Of a stretch of 64,000 nt of DNA, positions 9,036-18,260 are shown in pieces. Position numbers and translations under genes: made by a program. Within the stretch, counting starts at the first letter, position 1; each line of letters starts with the position of its first letter. Origin of the DNA: Aquimarina sp. MMG016 (GTDB lineage Bacteria; Bacteroidota; Bacteroidia; Flavobacteriales; Flavobacteriaceae); contig NZ_JAGJEA010000001.1 in the NCBI RefSeq assembly GCF_018100805.1, positions 620,001-684,000 on the forward strand. The letters are read 5' to 3'. Below the pieces are notes generated by a model, which did not search any database, had not been told where the DNA came from, and saw only the letters and a program-made list of their open reading frames with translations.

Positions 9036-10229
9036 ATGAAAAAAATTGTTTGGATTACAATGATTACAACGATTATCATAGTAAGCTATTTTCTTTTTGA
9101 ACCTATAATGACTTATACAAGCGGATGGAATTCTTTTCCGAACATCAATACATTAAAACCTATTGTAACTCATCAGGACAGTACTTCAAAAAAAGCTGAT
9201 AATATTTTAAATGAAATGTTTACTCATCTTAAAGCCCCAGGATTTTCTGTAGCGGTTGGAATGAACGGAAAAGTAATTTGGTCTAATGCTATTGGATACA
9301 AGGATATTAAAAATGATAAAAAGCTAAGTCGTGACACAAAATTCAGAATCGGAAGCACATCAAAAGCTGTGACCTCGTTAGGTATAGGTTTACTGCTGCA
9401 GGATGGAAAACTAAACCTGAATTCTAGAGTTGGAGAATTTGTACCCTACACAAACGATCCTCTTTCAGAATTAACGTTAAAGCAATTAGCATCACATACT
9501 TCTGGAATAAGAAATTATAGTGTGTGTCTTTGTTTCCCTATTTGGGAACACCTGAACAATGATGAGTATACAACAGTTCAGGAAAGTGTAGGAATCTTTA
9601 GTAATTCTACACTACTGTTTCCTTCAGGTACTGATTTCAGCTATAGCTCTTACAATTATACTTTGATAAGTGCTATGCTGGAAGGCGCGTCTGGTAAAGA
9701 TTTTCTGAACTTTATGAAAGAAGATGTTTTTAATCCTTTAGGTCTTGATCATATAGAAGGTGAAAGATCCTCTATGCACACCAAAAATATTTCTAAATTT
9801 TACGACGTGGAGGAAAACCAATACAAAGAAACTTTTGAAGTTAATAATAGTAATAAGTGGGCTGGAGGTGGATTTGTCTCCACGCCTGTAGATCTCGTGA
9901 AACTTGGAAATGCTCTTTTAAATAATCAACTCCTGGATAAGAAAACCACAGAAACTATCCTAAAACCGGTTCTGCTAAATAATGGAGAAATAAACAAACA
10001 AAACTATGCAATTGGTTGGCGTAAGGGCTTTACAGATGAAATATTTGATAATAATCAAAAGGTGCAAATCATTCATCATGCGGGTACTGCTGCTGGTTCG
10101 ACTTCTGTCTTTATTTTATTTCCTGAATATAACATGTCCATATCCATACTTATGAATCGAAGTGGTACTACATCTGAATTATTTACATATTCATATAAGC
10201 TTGCAAAAACATTCATAACCAAAAACTAG
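9036..10229 (+). CDS. Beta-lactamase-family serine hydrolase
   Basis: A 397-residue exported protein of the class C beta-lactamase / DD-peptidase / esterase family (S12 fold). An N-terminal membrane or signal segment (MKKIVWITMITTIIIVSYFLF) is followed by the SxxK motif STSK (near residue 107), the YxN-type motif within FSYSSYNYT (about 203-209) and the third-box motif HHAG (about 346-349). All catalytic boxes are intact. Members act on D-Ala peptides or small esters, and true antibiotic resistance is uncommon in this subgroup. It probably acts in the periplasm. A strong terminator follows 31 bp after the stop. Confidence 0.87.
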   Translation: MKKIVWITMITTIIIVSYFLFEPIMTYTSGWNSFPNINTLKPIVTHQDSTSKKADNILNEMFTHLKAPGFSVAVGMNGKVIWSNAIGYKDIKNDKKLSRDTKFRIGSTSKAVTSLGIGLLLQDGKLNLNSRVGEFVPYTNDPLSELTLKQLASHTSGIRNYSVCLCFPIWEHLNNDEYTTVQESVGIFSNSTLLFPSGTDFSYSSYNYTLISAMLEGASGKDFLNFMKEDVFNPLGLDHIEGERSSMHTKNISKFYDVEENQYKETFEVNNSNKWAGGGFVSTPVDLVKLGNALLNNQLLDKKTTETILKPVLLNNGEINKQNYAIGWRKGFTDEIFDNNQKVQIIHHAGTAAGSTSVFILFPEYNMSISILMNRSGTTSELFTYSYKLAKTFITKN

Positions 10230-10260
10230 ATATCAAGACCTGGTAAATATGGTAATTAGT

Positions 10261-10294
10261 AAAAAGATCGGAATTTCAGGACTCCGATCTTTTT
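10261..10294. terminator. Bidirectional intrinsic terminator
   Basis: Perfect 12-bp arms (AAAAAGATCGGA and TCCGATCTTTTT) with a 10-nt loop; A- and T-runs are built into the arms so it can work on both strands. It lies between the rightward serine hydrolase gene (ends 10229) and the leftward small peptide gene (ends 10324). Confidence 0.8.
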
Positions 10295-10323
10295 CGTTTT
10301 TGAATTAGCCTTAAAATTATTAA

Positions 10324-10494
10324 TTAAAAAGGTCCTCCCACAGGTCTGCAAAAACATCCTGCACAGATTAACGGATAACAACATTCTTGATCTGAGTGAC
10401 AAAAGTCGTTTAAACCTCCACCTCCATTAATGGTTTCTTGTTGTTCCTTATTTAGTTCTTTTACTCCATTTTGTTTTAAAATTGATTGTAACAT
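10324..10494 (-). CDS. Small Cys-rich peptide with double-glycine leader
   Basis: A 56-residue frame. Residues 1-25 (MLQSILKQNGVKELNKEQQ, then ETINGG) look like the bacteriocin/RiPP-type leader common in Bacteroidota, with a Gly run at 24-27 that a C39 peptidase-transporter could cut. The remainder holds six Cys at 32, 38, 39, 44, 47 and 49 (pattern C-x5-CC-x4-C-x2-C-x-C), which suits disulfides or crosslinks, and ends RPVGGPF. It lies 49 bp downstream of the NHL lipoprotein gene on the same strand and is followed by the terminator at 10261-10294, so it has a complete transcription context. No ABC transporter or modifying enzyme is in the window. Seen: the frame, leader motif and Cys pattern. 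Inferred: export and processing. Confidence 0.7.
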   Translation of the reverse strand: MLQSILKQNGVKELNKEQQETINGGGGLNDFCHSDQECCYPLICAGCFCRPVGGPF

Positions 10495-10543
10495 AATTAT
10501 TTGGTTTTAAGATTACTATTAAAATCCCTATACTTATTTATTG

Positions 10544-11449
10544 CTAATATTTTAATTCCTTTGATATAATTCTTAGATTATTCGTTCCTGCATCAGACAC
10601 ATATAAGGTTTTTTGATCCCGACTTGCAACAATACCATTCGGGAAATTAAAAGTAGCCTCTGATAAATCACCATCATTATTTCCTAGTATACTTCCCGCA
10701 AAAACTTCGAAGTCATTTACTTTATTAGGATTAATCTTGTAAATTTTATGTTCACCTAGTTGAGTAGCAAATAAAAACCCTTTGGCGTATGTAAGGAAAC
10801 CTAAAAAGTTAGTGTTTTCTGCCCCAGCTGGTAATTCAGCTATTTCTGTGACTTCTCCGTCTTTATACTTCAGAATTTTTCTATCATTAAAATTACCTAT
10901 ATATGTATTCCCCCTTCTATCAAAAGCAATTCCAGCTGGACCATTAACCGGAGCCCCTTCGAATAATTTAGTAATAATACCGTCTTCACTAAGTCTATTA
11001 ATAGTGTTGGTATTATATTCTACAAAAAGCATGTCATTACTACCAGGAATTTTTTTAATTCCTGCCGGAGAAACTGCTACAAAACTTTCTAGCTGATTTC
11101 CTTCCTGATCATATTTAAAAATGGCGTTTCCAAAATTATCACATACATACACTTCGTCATTATTATTAACACCTATACCATTAGGAGAGTTTAATCCACT
11201 AACAAAAACAGTCACATTACCGGATTTATCCAATTTAAATACCGAGTCTCCTCGAAAATCAGAACCGTAAATATTTCCTTTACTATCTGGTTCCAATCCA
11301 TCAAAAAAGTTTCCTTCTTCAACAGTTGATACAGTTATCTCAATTACCGGGATATCACCTCCATAACAAGATGTTATAAGAACAGCCAATAATGTTAATA
11401 CAAAAAGAAAAAATGTATTAGTTTTTAAAGTTCTAAAGATTGTTTTCAT
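10544..11449 (-). CDS. NHL-repeat / SMP-30-like lipoprotein
   Basis: A 301-residue exported lipoprotein. A long hydrophobic signal segment (TFFLFVLTLLAVLITSC) ends in the lipobox ITSC. The rest is a predicted six-bladed beta-propeller with NHL-like blades such as DSKGNIYGSDFRGDSVFKL, GVNNNDEVYVCDNFGNAIF and DRRGNTYIGNFNDRKILKY. It probably binds a ligand or partner on the cell surface; no catalytic signature is clear. It sits 83 bp downstream of an AraC-type regulator gene and 49 bp upstream of the small Cys-rich peptide gene, all on the same strand, which suggests one regulated unit. Confidence 0.82.
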   Translation of the reverse strand: MKTIFRTLKTNTFFLFVLTLLAVLITSCYGGDIPVIEITVSTVEEGNFFDGLEPDSKGNIYGSDFRGDSVFKLDKSGNVTVFVSGLNSPNGIGVNNNDEVYVCDNFGNAIFKYDQEGNQLESFVAVSPAGIKKIPGSNDMLFVEYNTNTINRLSEDGIITKLFEGAPVNGPAGIAFDRRGNTYIGNFNDRKILKYKDGEVTEIAELPAGAENTNFLGFLTYAKGFLFATQLGEHKIYKINPNKVNDFEVFAGSILGNNDGDLSEATFNFPNGIVASRDQKTLYVSDAGTNNLRIISKELKY

Positions 11450-11532
11450 TGATTTGATTTTTTAAGATTTATTCAAACCTACTGCTAAAAACCACTATCA
11501 ATCGACGTATTGGGTACCGTCGCACCAATTTA

Positions 11533-12657
11533 TCAAGCTGTATTTAAATTACTTATATAATTTGTAGGAGTGTCATTCATTTCTGCTTTAAAAGCTTTAT
11601 TAAAAGTAGATTTAGAATTAAACCCAGAGTCTAATGACAGTGCAAGGAGTGTATGTCTATGATGTTCTCCATTTTGAATTTTCTCAATAAACTCTTTTAC
11701 TCGATATTTATTAATATAGTCATAGAAACTACACTTATGAATATTATTTAACAACCAAGAAATATTGTTAGTTGATGTATTTAGTTTTTCAGAAAGATCT
11801 TTTAGTGTAAGGCTATTATTTAGGTATACTTTTTCCTCTACAATTAATTGCTCTAGAGCTTTCTTTAATTTGGTAAGCTCAGCTCCTTCCAATCGTCGTC
11901 TTTTGGTATTCTTTTTCTTTGCGTATTTAGGTAATCGAAAAATCTCAGGTTGTCTTAAGCTAAAAAACCCAACAATATAAATAAATATTGGAATAGAAAT
12001 CCAAATTAAGTTATAACTAATAAAAGATAGTTCTCTTATTCTCATAAAATATACATTAGAATAACTTATAACCCATAAAATCATAAATATTGAAACTCCG
12101 AATAAAAAAACGGTGAGATACGCCTTTACCTTTTGGGTATAAGAAAGATTGTTTTTCTCCTCTCTTTTATAAAATGACACTAAACGGTATGATTTGATGG
12201 TATAAAATAGGTTAGACAACAAGCCTAAAGTTTCTACAATAAAATAGATAAGATTGAATTCTCCATTATTGATCATATTCTTCATCTCTTCTGCAGAATA
12301 GGTAAGTGTCCAGGAGAAAAAGGCTAAATGTAATAAAGCTGGAATAAAATGTCCACAATGATTTTTATACTCAGGCGACTCGTTAAAGGTTAACCTTCGC
12401 ACATATGTATATATTAATGGTCCAAAGACAAAGATTAACGTATCCACAAAAGCTGCAACTCTAAAAAAGAATATACCAGAAAATCTTGGATGAAATACTC
12501 TTCCCACAAGCATTATCGTAGCAATAAACAGTATGAATGATAGAATTTTATTAGCCGATCTGTTCTTATTATGTACTACTGATAGCGTAATTGCAAGAAA
12601 AATACCCTGGCTTATTCCTAAAAACATTACTAAATCAATAATCCCGAAAGAATTCAT
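11533..12657 (-). CDS. Membrane-bound AraC-family regulator
   Basis: A 374-residue protein with about seven hydrophobic helices in the first 240 residues (from GIIDLVMFLGISQGIFLAI) and a C-terminal AraC/XylS double helix-turn-helix (about 260-370; LTLKDLSEKLNTSTNNISWLLN, LLALSLDSGFNSKSTFNKAFK). This layout is common in Flavobacteria: a polytopic sensor joined directly to the DNA-binding domain. The basic stretch YAKKKNTKRRR links the two. It is a paralogue of the regulator at 39746-40882. The adjacent NHL lipoprotein and Cys-rich peptide genes downstream are its most likely targets. Confidence 0.9.
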   Translation of the reverse strand: MNSFGIIDLVMFLGISQGIFLAITLSVVHNKNRSANKILSFILFIATIMLVGRVFHPRFSGIFFFRVAAFVDTLIFVFGPLIYTYVRRLTFNESPEYKNHCGHFIPALLHLAFFSWTLTYSAEEMKNMINNGEFNLIYFIVETLGLLSNLFYTIKSYRLVSFYKREEKNNLSYTQKVKAYLTVFLFGVSIFMILWVISYSNVYFMRIRELSFISYNLIWISIPIFIYIVGFFSLRQPEIFRLPKYAKKKNTKRRRLEGAELTKLKKALEQLIVEEKVYLNNSLTLKDLSEKLNTSTNNISWLLNNIHKCSFYDYINKYRVKEFIEKIQNGEHHRHTLLALSLDSGFNSKSTFNKAFKAEMNDTPTNYISNLNTA

Positions 12658-12678
12658 ATTTGGTTAAGAATTAGGTTT

Positions 12679-12686
12679 CAAATCTA
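12679..12686 (-). promoter_or_regulatory. -7 element for the AraC-type gene
   Basis: TAGATTTG on the minus strand is an exact TAnnTTTG match 21 bp before the ATG at 12657. No TTG is found at the ideal -33 distance, so this is a half-supported promoter. Confidence 0.4.
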
Positions 12687-12757
12687 AATAAGTTTATATA
12701 CATACTCGACCGATTGTGTACATTCATACTATTCAACACACCATTTTTTTAGAGTTT

Positions 12758-13648
12758 TTATCTGTGATTCGAATACATATAAGCTGGAATATTTGTTTTT
12801 AGAAAATCATACTTTTCTTTTGTGAGTAAAAGCTTATTTCTTGTAATTACACTTTCTTCTAATTGTTTTTTGTTCCTAACTCCTATTATCGCAGAGCTTA
12901 CTGCTGGGTTTTTAAGCACATATTCTATTGCGCATTGTAGAATTTCATTAGAACATAATTTATTGACGGTATCAATCACCTGTTTAACTTCGGATTCTGA
13001 ATAATTCAAATAATCAGCAGGTGGTTTTCCTGCTAATAATCCTTTTGCAATGGTTCCTCTAGTAAGAACTCCGATATTATTATCTCTTAAAAGATCCAGA
13101 CACTCCTCTTCCGGACGTCGATCCAAAAGGCTATATTGCATCATCACGCTAGTAATCTTTGATCTATTCACATACTCCTTAATCACATTTGGACGAATAG
13201 ATGAGATACCATAATATCTAATTTTACCGTCTTTTTGCAGAATTTCGAAAGCATCTATAACTTCATCAATAGGATCTTCAATAGTTCCTCCGTGCAATTG
13301 GTATAAATCAATATAATCTGTTTGTAATCTTTTCAGGCTTTCTTCAACAGCTTGTATGATATATTGTTTAGTTGGATTCCAATTCCAACCACTTCCATCT
13401 GCTCGCCATTGGTTACCTACTTTAGTTCCAATAATAATATCATTTCGGATTCCTTGTAGCGCTTTGCCTAACATCAATTCATTTTCACCTTTTTGGTATA
13501 AATCTGCTGTGTCAAAATAATTCACCCCTTTATCAATTGCTCCATGAATGAGCTCCCTAGCAGTTTCATAATTGTTCTCTAGCGACATACACCCAAAAGA
13601 GATCTCACTGATCTTCAATTCAGAATGGCCAAGCTTTCTATAGTTCAT
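12758..13648 (-). CDS. Aldo/keto reductase
   Basis: A 296-residue NADPH-dependent oxidoreductase of the AKR (YdhF/YajO-like) TIM-barrel family. The catalytic set is visible: FDTADLY (Asp and Tyr of the tetrad), GTKVG with the Lys, and LYQLHGG with the His. YGISSIRPNVIKEY and GVRNKKQLEES near the C-terminus fit the cofactor phosphate-binding region. Substrate unknown; small aldehydes or ketones are usual for the group. It follows the yraN-like gene by 18 bp, so it is probably the last gene of a three-gene leftward unit starting at 14925. Confidence 0.9.
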   Translation of the reverse strand: MNYRKLGHSELKISEISFGCMSLENNYETARELIHGAIDKGVNYFDTADLYQKGENELMLGKALQGIRNDIIIGTKVGNQWRADGSGWNWNPTKQYIIQAVEESLKRLQTDYIDLYQLHGGTIEDPIDEVIDAFEILQKDGKIRYYGISSIRPNVIKEYVNRSKITSVMMQYSLLDRRPEEECLDLLRDNNIGVLTRGTIAKGLLAGKPPADYLNYSESEVKQVIDTVNKLCSNEILQCAIEYVLKNPAVSSAIIGVRNKKQLEESVITRNKLLLTKEKYDFLKTNIPAYMYSNHR

Positions 13649-13666
13649 TTTAAAAGGAAATTTTGG

Positions 13667-14026
13667 TTAAAAGTGATAAAAAGCATCTTCTAAATGTTCA
13701 ATTCGTGTTCCGAGCTTATTCTTAATAATCGCAATAATATCAAAACGAACTTCTACATCCAAATCATTCTCTGTGACATAATGATCAATTGCTTTAACTA
13801 ATGACTGTATCTGTTTAGGTTTTACAAAATCCTGGGGGTTACCAAAATCTGGGGTACTTCTGGTCTTAACCTCAACAACAATAACTGTGCCCTCCTTTTG
13901 TGCGATAATATCTATTTCGGATTTTAAATATCTATAATTTTTTTCCAAAACCTCATATCCAAGCTTCAGCAGAAAATCTGTTGCCAATTTTTCGCCTTCT
14001 TTTCCTAATGTATTATGTTCTGCCAT
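13667..14026 (-). CDS. YraN / UPF0102 family nuclease-like protein
   Basis: A 119-residue protein of the UPF0102 (YraN) family, which has an endonuclease-like fold related to Holliday-junction resolvases. The family core is present: EKLATDFLLKLGYEVLEKNYRY, the acidic pair in SEIDIIAQ, and VVVEVKTRS with the E-x-K. Biological role is not settled in any species. The start lies 2 bp after the stop of the LD-carboxypeptidase gene, indicating co-transcription. Confidence 0.92.
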   Translation of the reverse strand: MAEHNTLGKEGEKLATDFLLKLGYEVLEKNYRYLKSEIDIIAQKEGTVIVVEVKTRSTPDFGNPQDFVKPKQIQSLVKAIDHYVTENDLDVEVRFDIIAIIKNKLGTRIEHLEDAFYHF

Positions 14027-14028
14027 AA

Positions 14029-14925
14029 TTATATATACTCGATTTTGACTTTATCCTCATTTACATCCAGAGAAATGTTAGCTCCCAGAATCAAAGCTCT
14101 GTTATTTTCTATATGTCCCATCGGAAAATTAAATACTACCGGAAAATCATATTCTTTTACAATGTCTAAAATGATTCTTTTTGCTTTTTTACCAAAAGGA
14201 ACATTATTATCATGCATTTTAGTCATTCCGCCAACAATTAAACCAGATAAGTTCTCAAAATAATTATTTCGCTTTAGGTTCTGCAGCATTCTGTCTATAT
14301 GATATAAATATTCATCTAAATCTTCTATACATAAAATCTTTCCAGATGTATTCAAAGACGATTTAGAACCACATAAAGAATATAAAATAGATAAATTACC
14401 TCCCACAAGTTGTCCTTTGCATTTACCTACTCTGTTTTTTTTATGAGAAGCAATGATATGTTCTATTTTTTTTCCAAAAATAGTTTCTTTGAATGCATTT
14501 ATAGATTCCTTTGTTCCTTTATGAATATCTATAGGCATTGGTGCGTGTAATGTCTGAACATTTAGATTGTGAAGGTGTGCATGCAAAACTGTAATATCAG
14601 AATACCCAATTATCCATTTGGGTTGCTTAATAAAGTTCGAAAAATCAATTTTATCAACAATCCTAACCGTTCCATAACCACCTCTGGCACACCATATTGC
14701 TTTAATTTTAGGGTTATCAAGCATGGATTGAAAATCAGACTCCCTCTCTTCATCAGAACCCGCAAATTGATGATCTTCGATACCAATAGTTTTACCTAAA
14801 ACAGGAATTAAATTCCAGCTGTTTAATATGTTTACTGCCTCTTTAACTTCTGCAAAACTGATCTTTCTAGCTGTAGAAACTATGGCAATTTTATCTCCTT
14901 TCCTAATGAAATTAGGCTTCAACAT
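14029..14925 (-). CDS. LD-carboxypeptidase (S66 family)
   Basis: A 298-residue cytoplasmic serine peptidase that removes the terminal D-Ala from tetrapeptide muropeptides during peptidoglycan recycling. The S66 nucleophile motif is seen in IIGYSDITVLHAHL (Ser of GYSD), the Glu in LCIEDLDEYLYHIDRML, and the His in FPMGHIENNRALI. The CARGGYGTVRIV turn is also typical. The length is normal and no signal peptide is present. It is the first gene of the leftward set with the YraN-family and aldo/keto reductase genes. Confidence 0.93.
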   Translation of the reverse strand: MLKPNFIRKGDKIAIVSTARKISFAEVKEAVNILNSWNLIPVLGKTIGIEDHQFAGSDEERESDFQSMLDNPKIKAIWCARGGYGTVRIVDKIDFSNFIKQPKWIIGYSDITVLHAHLHNLNVQTLHAPMPIDIHKGTKESINAFKETIFGKKIEHIIASHKKNRVGKCKGQLVGGNLSILYSLCGSKSSLNTSGKILCIEDLDEYLYHIDRMLQNLKRNNYFENLSGLIVGGMTKMHDNNVPFGKKAKRIILDIVKEYDFPVVFNFPMGHIENNRALILGANISLDVNEDKVKIEYI

Positions 14926-15032
14926 ATCTTAAAATTTCAAAATTATGATACTAATTAACAAATGTTTTCGTTGTAAACTAGTATATTGTACAAAATTTGT
15001 CCCTTAAATTTTACTATTAAATCTTAACGCCT

Positions 15033-16559
15033 ATGATGACGGATACTAATTGTAACCTAGCTTCCTTAGACGAATATGTCCCTACACCGGAAAACCCATG
15101 GAATGTTAGTAAAATACATCATTTATATCGAAGAATTGGTTTTGGCGCCTCAAAATCAGAGGTAATAGCTGCTCTATCACAGAATCCTGCTACACTTATT
15201 GACACACTTATTCAAGATGCTTTAACCCTACTTCCTACTCCCTTACCTATTTGGAGTACCTGGAACAGAGATCAATTTGAAGCTGCTGAAGATGCTAATC
15301 CAGATAATGACACTGGTTTCTATCGACGTGAATGGAAAAAACAAATGATTGCCGACTTGACCCAAAACAAGGTTCGAGAACGCATGACACTTTTCTGGAG
15401 TAACCATTTTGTAACGGAAGATGACACCTATCGAAGCCCAGCATATCAAACTCAATATTATAACTTACTACAGCTTAATGCACTCGGTAATTTTAGAGAT
15501 TTTGTATATGCCATAGGAACATCAAATGCCATGTTAGTATATCTTAATGGTGATGAAAACATAAGAGATAGACCTAATGAAAACTATGCTCGTGAGTTAT
15601 ATGAACTCTTTACACTTGGTGTTGACAATGGTTATACAGAAGATGATATCCAAGAAACTGCAAAAGCTTTAACCGGATATGTAGATACCAATGATATTGC
15701 TTGGGGAGATATTTTATTTAACCCTGCACAGTTTAGTAATGAAACTAAAACTATTTTTGGTCAAACTGGTAATTGGACTTATGATGATGTAATTAGAATA
15801 TTATTTGAGCAAAGAGGTGATCTGGTTGCCAATTTTATTTGTTCTAAACTCTATACATATTTTGTTAGTCCTTCTTGTAATGATGCAATTGTAGCGCAGA
15901 TGGCACAAACATTCATTACGAACAATTATAATATTGCTCCCGTACTTACACAATTATTTAAAAGTCAGCATTTCTTTGATCAGAATGCTATTGGTTCAAT
16001 CATCAAAAGCCCTTGTGATATACTTATTTGCTTTTATAATGAATTAGGATTTCCATTATCTACCATTGATGTGAATGATTTCATATGGGATTCATCACGT
16101 ATTTTAGGACAAGATGTGTTAAATCCAATAGATGTTGAAGGATGGCAAGGAGACGAAGATTGGATTAGTCCTGATCTGTTAATAGGCCGTTGGGAAAGTG
16201 CACGATTTACTATAAGTCGAGGTTGGGAAGAAAACCAGCAACAATTTAGAGATTTTATTATTGGATTACCTATCGGTACTGCTGCTGATGGAAATCTAGC
16301 AGATACTTTAAGTGGCTCTGAAGTAGATATTGTGGTTAGAGCAATTGTTGATTACTTTTTCCCTAGAGGGATAGAAGATGATGTTATTTTTAATGAAATT
16401 TTGGGTGTTTTTAAGGATATTGATGCCTTTCCACCTAGTTACTATGAACCTGGGGCTACTGAACCAAATATTTGGAGACTTAGCCGCCCAGAAGTATCAG
16501 AGCAATTTCTTGCGCTCTTAAATTTTATTGTAGATATCCCCGAATTTCAACTTAAATAA
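15033..16559 (+). CDS. DUF1800 family protein
   Basis: A 508-residue DUF1800 protein. Family hallmarks are visible: HHLYRRIGFGAS near the N-terminus, MTLFWSNHFVT, and NENYARELYELFTLGVDNGYTEDDIQETAKALTGY. The function of DUF1800 is unknown, but it is nearly always encoded next to DUF1501, as here (8 bp to the next gene). No signal peptide is apparent; the protein starts MMTDTNCNLASLDEYVP, with either Met (15033 or 15036) possible. It may act as partner or chaperone of the exported DUF1501 protein; that is inference from context. Confidence 0.92.
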   Translation: MMTDTNCNLASLDEYVPTPENPWNVSKIHHLYRRIGFGASKSEVIAALSQNPATLIDTLIQDALTLLPTPLPIWSTWNRDQFEAAEDANPDNDTGFYRREWKKQMIADLTQNKVRERMTLFWSNHFVTEDDTYRSPAYQTQYYNLLQLNALGNFRDFVYAIGTSNAMLVYLNGDENIRDRPNENYARELYELFTLGVDNGYTEDDIQETAKALTGYVDTNDIAWGDILFNPAQFSNETKTIFGQTGNWTYDDVIRILFEQRGDLVANFICSKLYTYFVSPSCNDAIVAQMAQTFITNNYNIAPVLTQLFKSQHFFDQNAIGSIIKSPCDILICFYNELGFPLSTIDVNDFIWDSSRILGQDVLNPIDVEGWQGDEDWISPDLLIGRWESARFTISRGWEENQQQFRDFIIGLPIGTAADGNLADTLSGSEVDIVVRAIVDYFFPRGIEDDVIFNEILGVFKDIDAFPPSYYEPGATEPNIWRLSRPEVSEQFLALLNFIVDIPEFQLK

Positions 16560-16567
16560 GAATTATC

Positions 16568-18229
16568 ATGTGCGAAACTAATCACTCAAAATATAAAAAA
16601 GTAAATAAAGAAGGTTCCTGTAATACTGAAGATCATAAAAAATGGAACAGAAGATCTTTCCTTCAAGCCCTAGGGCTTGCCGGAGGAGGATCAATGATGT
16701 TGGCCAATACGCCACTTTCTGTTTCTCGACCTTCGCCCTTATCAATGGCTTTAAGCCAAGCCCCATCAGATGACAAAGTACTTATTCTTGTAAGATTACA
16801 AGGTGGTAATGATGGATTTAATACCATTATCCCGGTATACGACTATGATGTTTATGCTAATGCAAGACCATTAATACGAATACCTCCTAGTGAGTTTATT
16901 AATTTGCAGCAGAACGAATTTGCAATGCCTAAACCCATGAATAAACTAGAAGGTGTATGGGGAGATGGTAAAATGCGTGTAGTACACGGTGTTGGATATG
17001 AAGACTCTTCTCTCTCCCACTTTAAGGGATCAGACATCTATGCTAATACTAATTTACAAGAAGATGATAGAACTGGTTTTATGGGGAGATATTTTGGAGA
17101 AATATATCCTGACTATTTTTTTAACCCTCCTGCCAGTCCTCCATCTATTCAAATCGGAAGTATTGGAAACTTAATCTTTAAAGGTCCTGAAAGTGATTAT
17201 TCTTTTGCGGTTTCTAATCCCAGGAGATTACTACAGATTATCGAAAACGAAACATTCTATAATCTTGACGGACTAGAAGATTGTACATATGATGATAAAG
17301 TTCGATTCCTTAGAGAAGCTACAAATACCACTTTTAACTATGCAGATGTTATTAGTGCAGCTTATGAGAGATCTTCTGACTTTGGCGGGTATCTGGATGA
17401 TAGCTTGGGTAGACAATTAAGTATTATTTCTAGATTAATTAAAGGAAATCTTGGTACTAAAGTATATTTAGTTACTCTGGGAGGGTTTGATACTCATAAC
17501 AATCAAATTCAAAGACATCAGCAATTATTAAATTCATTCTCTGAAGCAATAAGTAACTTTTATGCAGATCTTACCGCTTCAGGTTGGGATGATAAAGTGC
17601 TAACTACCACAATATCCGAATTCGGAAGAAGATTTAGAGAAAATGGGTCGTTAGGAACAGATCATGGAACTGCAGCTCCAATGATGTTCTTTGGCACAGC
17701 ATTAAATGGTAATGGTTTTGCAGGAGAACATCCTGATATGAATAATCTCACCCGAGGAGGAAATGTAACTAATACTACGGATTTTAGACGGGTCTACGCC
17801 ACGATAATGAAAGACTGGCTATGTATTGATGAAGATACAGTAGGCAGAGCATTATTAGACACTAATGGTGGACCTTTTGAGTCGCTAGACTTAGGGTTTA
17901 ATTGTTCAGGTACTAATCCTAGCATTCCAGGAGCTGGAGATGGATTAGTTCATAACGTTTCTTATACTAACTCAAATGACTCTGATGCTACTAATGATAA
18001 TAAACCTGTGATTAATATAGTTCCTAATCAAACTGCGCACGTAAATGTGGATTTATATAATATTATTGGTCAAAAAGTGGCTACGCTAAGAAATGAAATG
18101 ATGATGGAAGGAGTAGCATATAGTATCAATGTAAAAGATGAAGCAAAAACCCGATTAAGTACAGGCCAATATGTGTACCTGATACAAACTAATGATACTG
18201 AATACAGTAAGTCTCTTATTATTTCTTAA
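16568..18229 (+). CDS. DUF1501 protein with Tat-like signal and T9SS domain
   Basis: A 553-residue exported protein. The N-terminus carries a twin-arginine motif (NRRSFLQALGLAGG, about residues 28-41) followed by a weakly hydrophobic segment. The middle is DUF1501, an alkaline-phosphatase/sulfatase-like fold (VRLQGGNDGFNTIIP, VHGVGYEDSSLSHFKGSD, VTLGGFDTHNNQIQRH, ISEFGRRFRENGSLGTDHG). The last 75 residues form a T9SS type A sorting domain (VNVDLYNIIGQKVATL, STGQYVYLIQTN). It would cross the inner membrane folded, if Tat is used, and then the outer membrane by type IX secretion. A strong terminator follows. Its substrate is unknown. Confidence 0.9.
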   Translation: MCETNHSKYKKVNKEGSCNTEDHKKWNRRSFLQALGLAGGGSMMLANTPLSVSRPSPLSMALSQAPSDDKVLILVRLQGGNDGFNTIIPVYDYDVYANARPLIRIPPSEFINLQQNEFAMPKPMNKLEGVWGDGKMRVVHGVGYEDSSLSHFKGSDIYANTNLQEDDRTGFMGRYFGEIYPDYFFNPPASPPSIQIGSIGNLIFKGPESDYSFAVSNPRRLLQIIENETFYNLDGLEDCTYDDKVRFLREATNTTFNYADVISAAYERSSDFGGYLDDSLGRQLSIISRLIKGNLGTKVYLVTLGGFDTHNNQIQRHQQLLNSFSEAISNFYADLTASGWDDKVLTTTISEFGRRFRENGSLGTDHGTAAPMMFFGTALNGNGFAGEHPDMNNLTRGGNVTNTTDFRRVYATIMKDWLCIDEDTVGRALLDTNGGPFESLDLGFNCSGTNPSIPGAGDGLVHNVSYTNSNDSDATNDNKPVINIVPNQTAHVNVDLYNIIGQKVATLRNEMMMEGVAYSINVKDEAKTRLSTGQYVYLIQTNDTEYSKSLIIS

Positions 18230-18260
18230 TTTAGATTTATTACTGTAATAATTTCTCAAT

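Noticed and set aside
9036-10229. Serine hydrolase as a resistance beta-lactamase
   Set aside because: The motifs are those of the broad S12 family; nothing shows antibiotic hydrolysis.
11503-11531. Inverted arms ATTGG/CCAAT and CGACG/CGTCG between the AraC and NHL genes
   Set aside because: The arms are 5 bp and overlapping, close to chance expectation, so I do not list them as a site.
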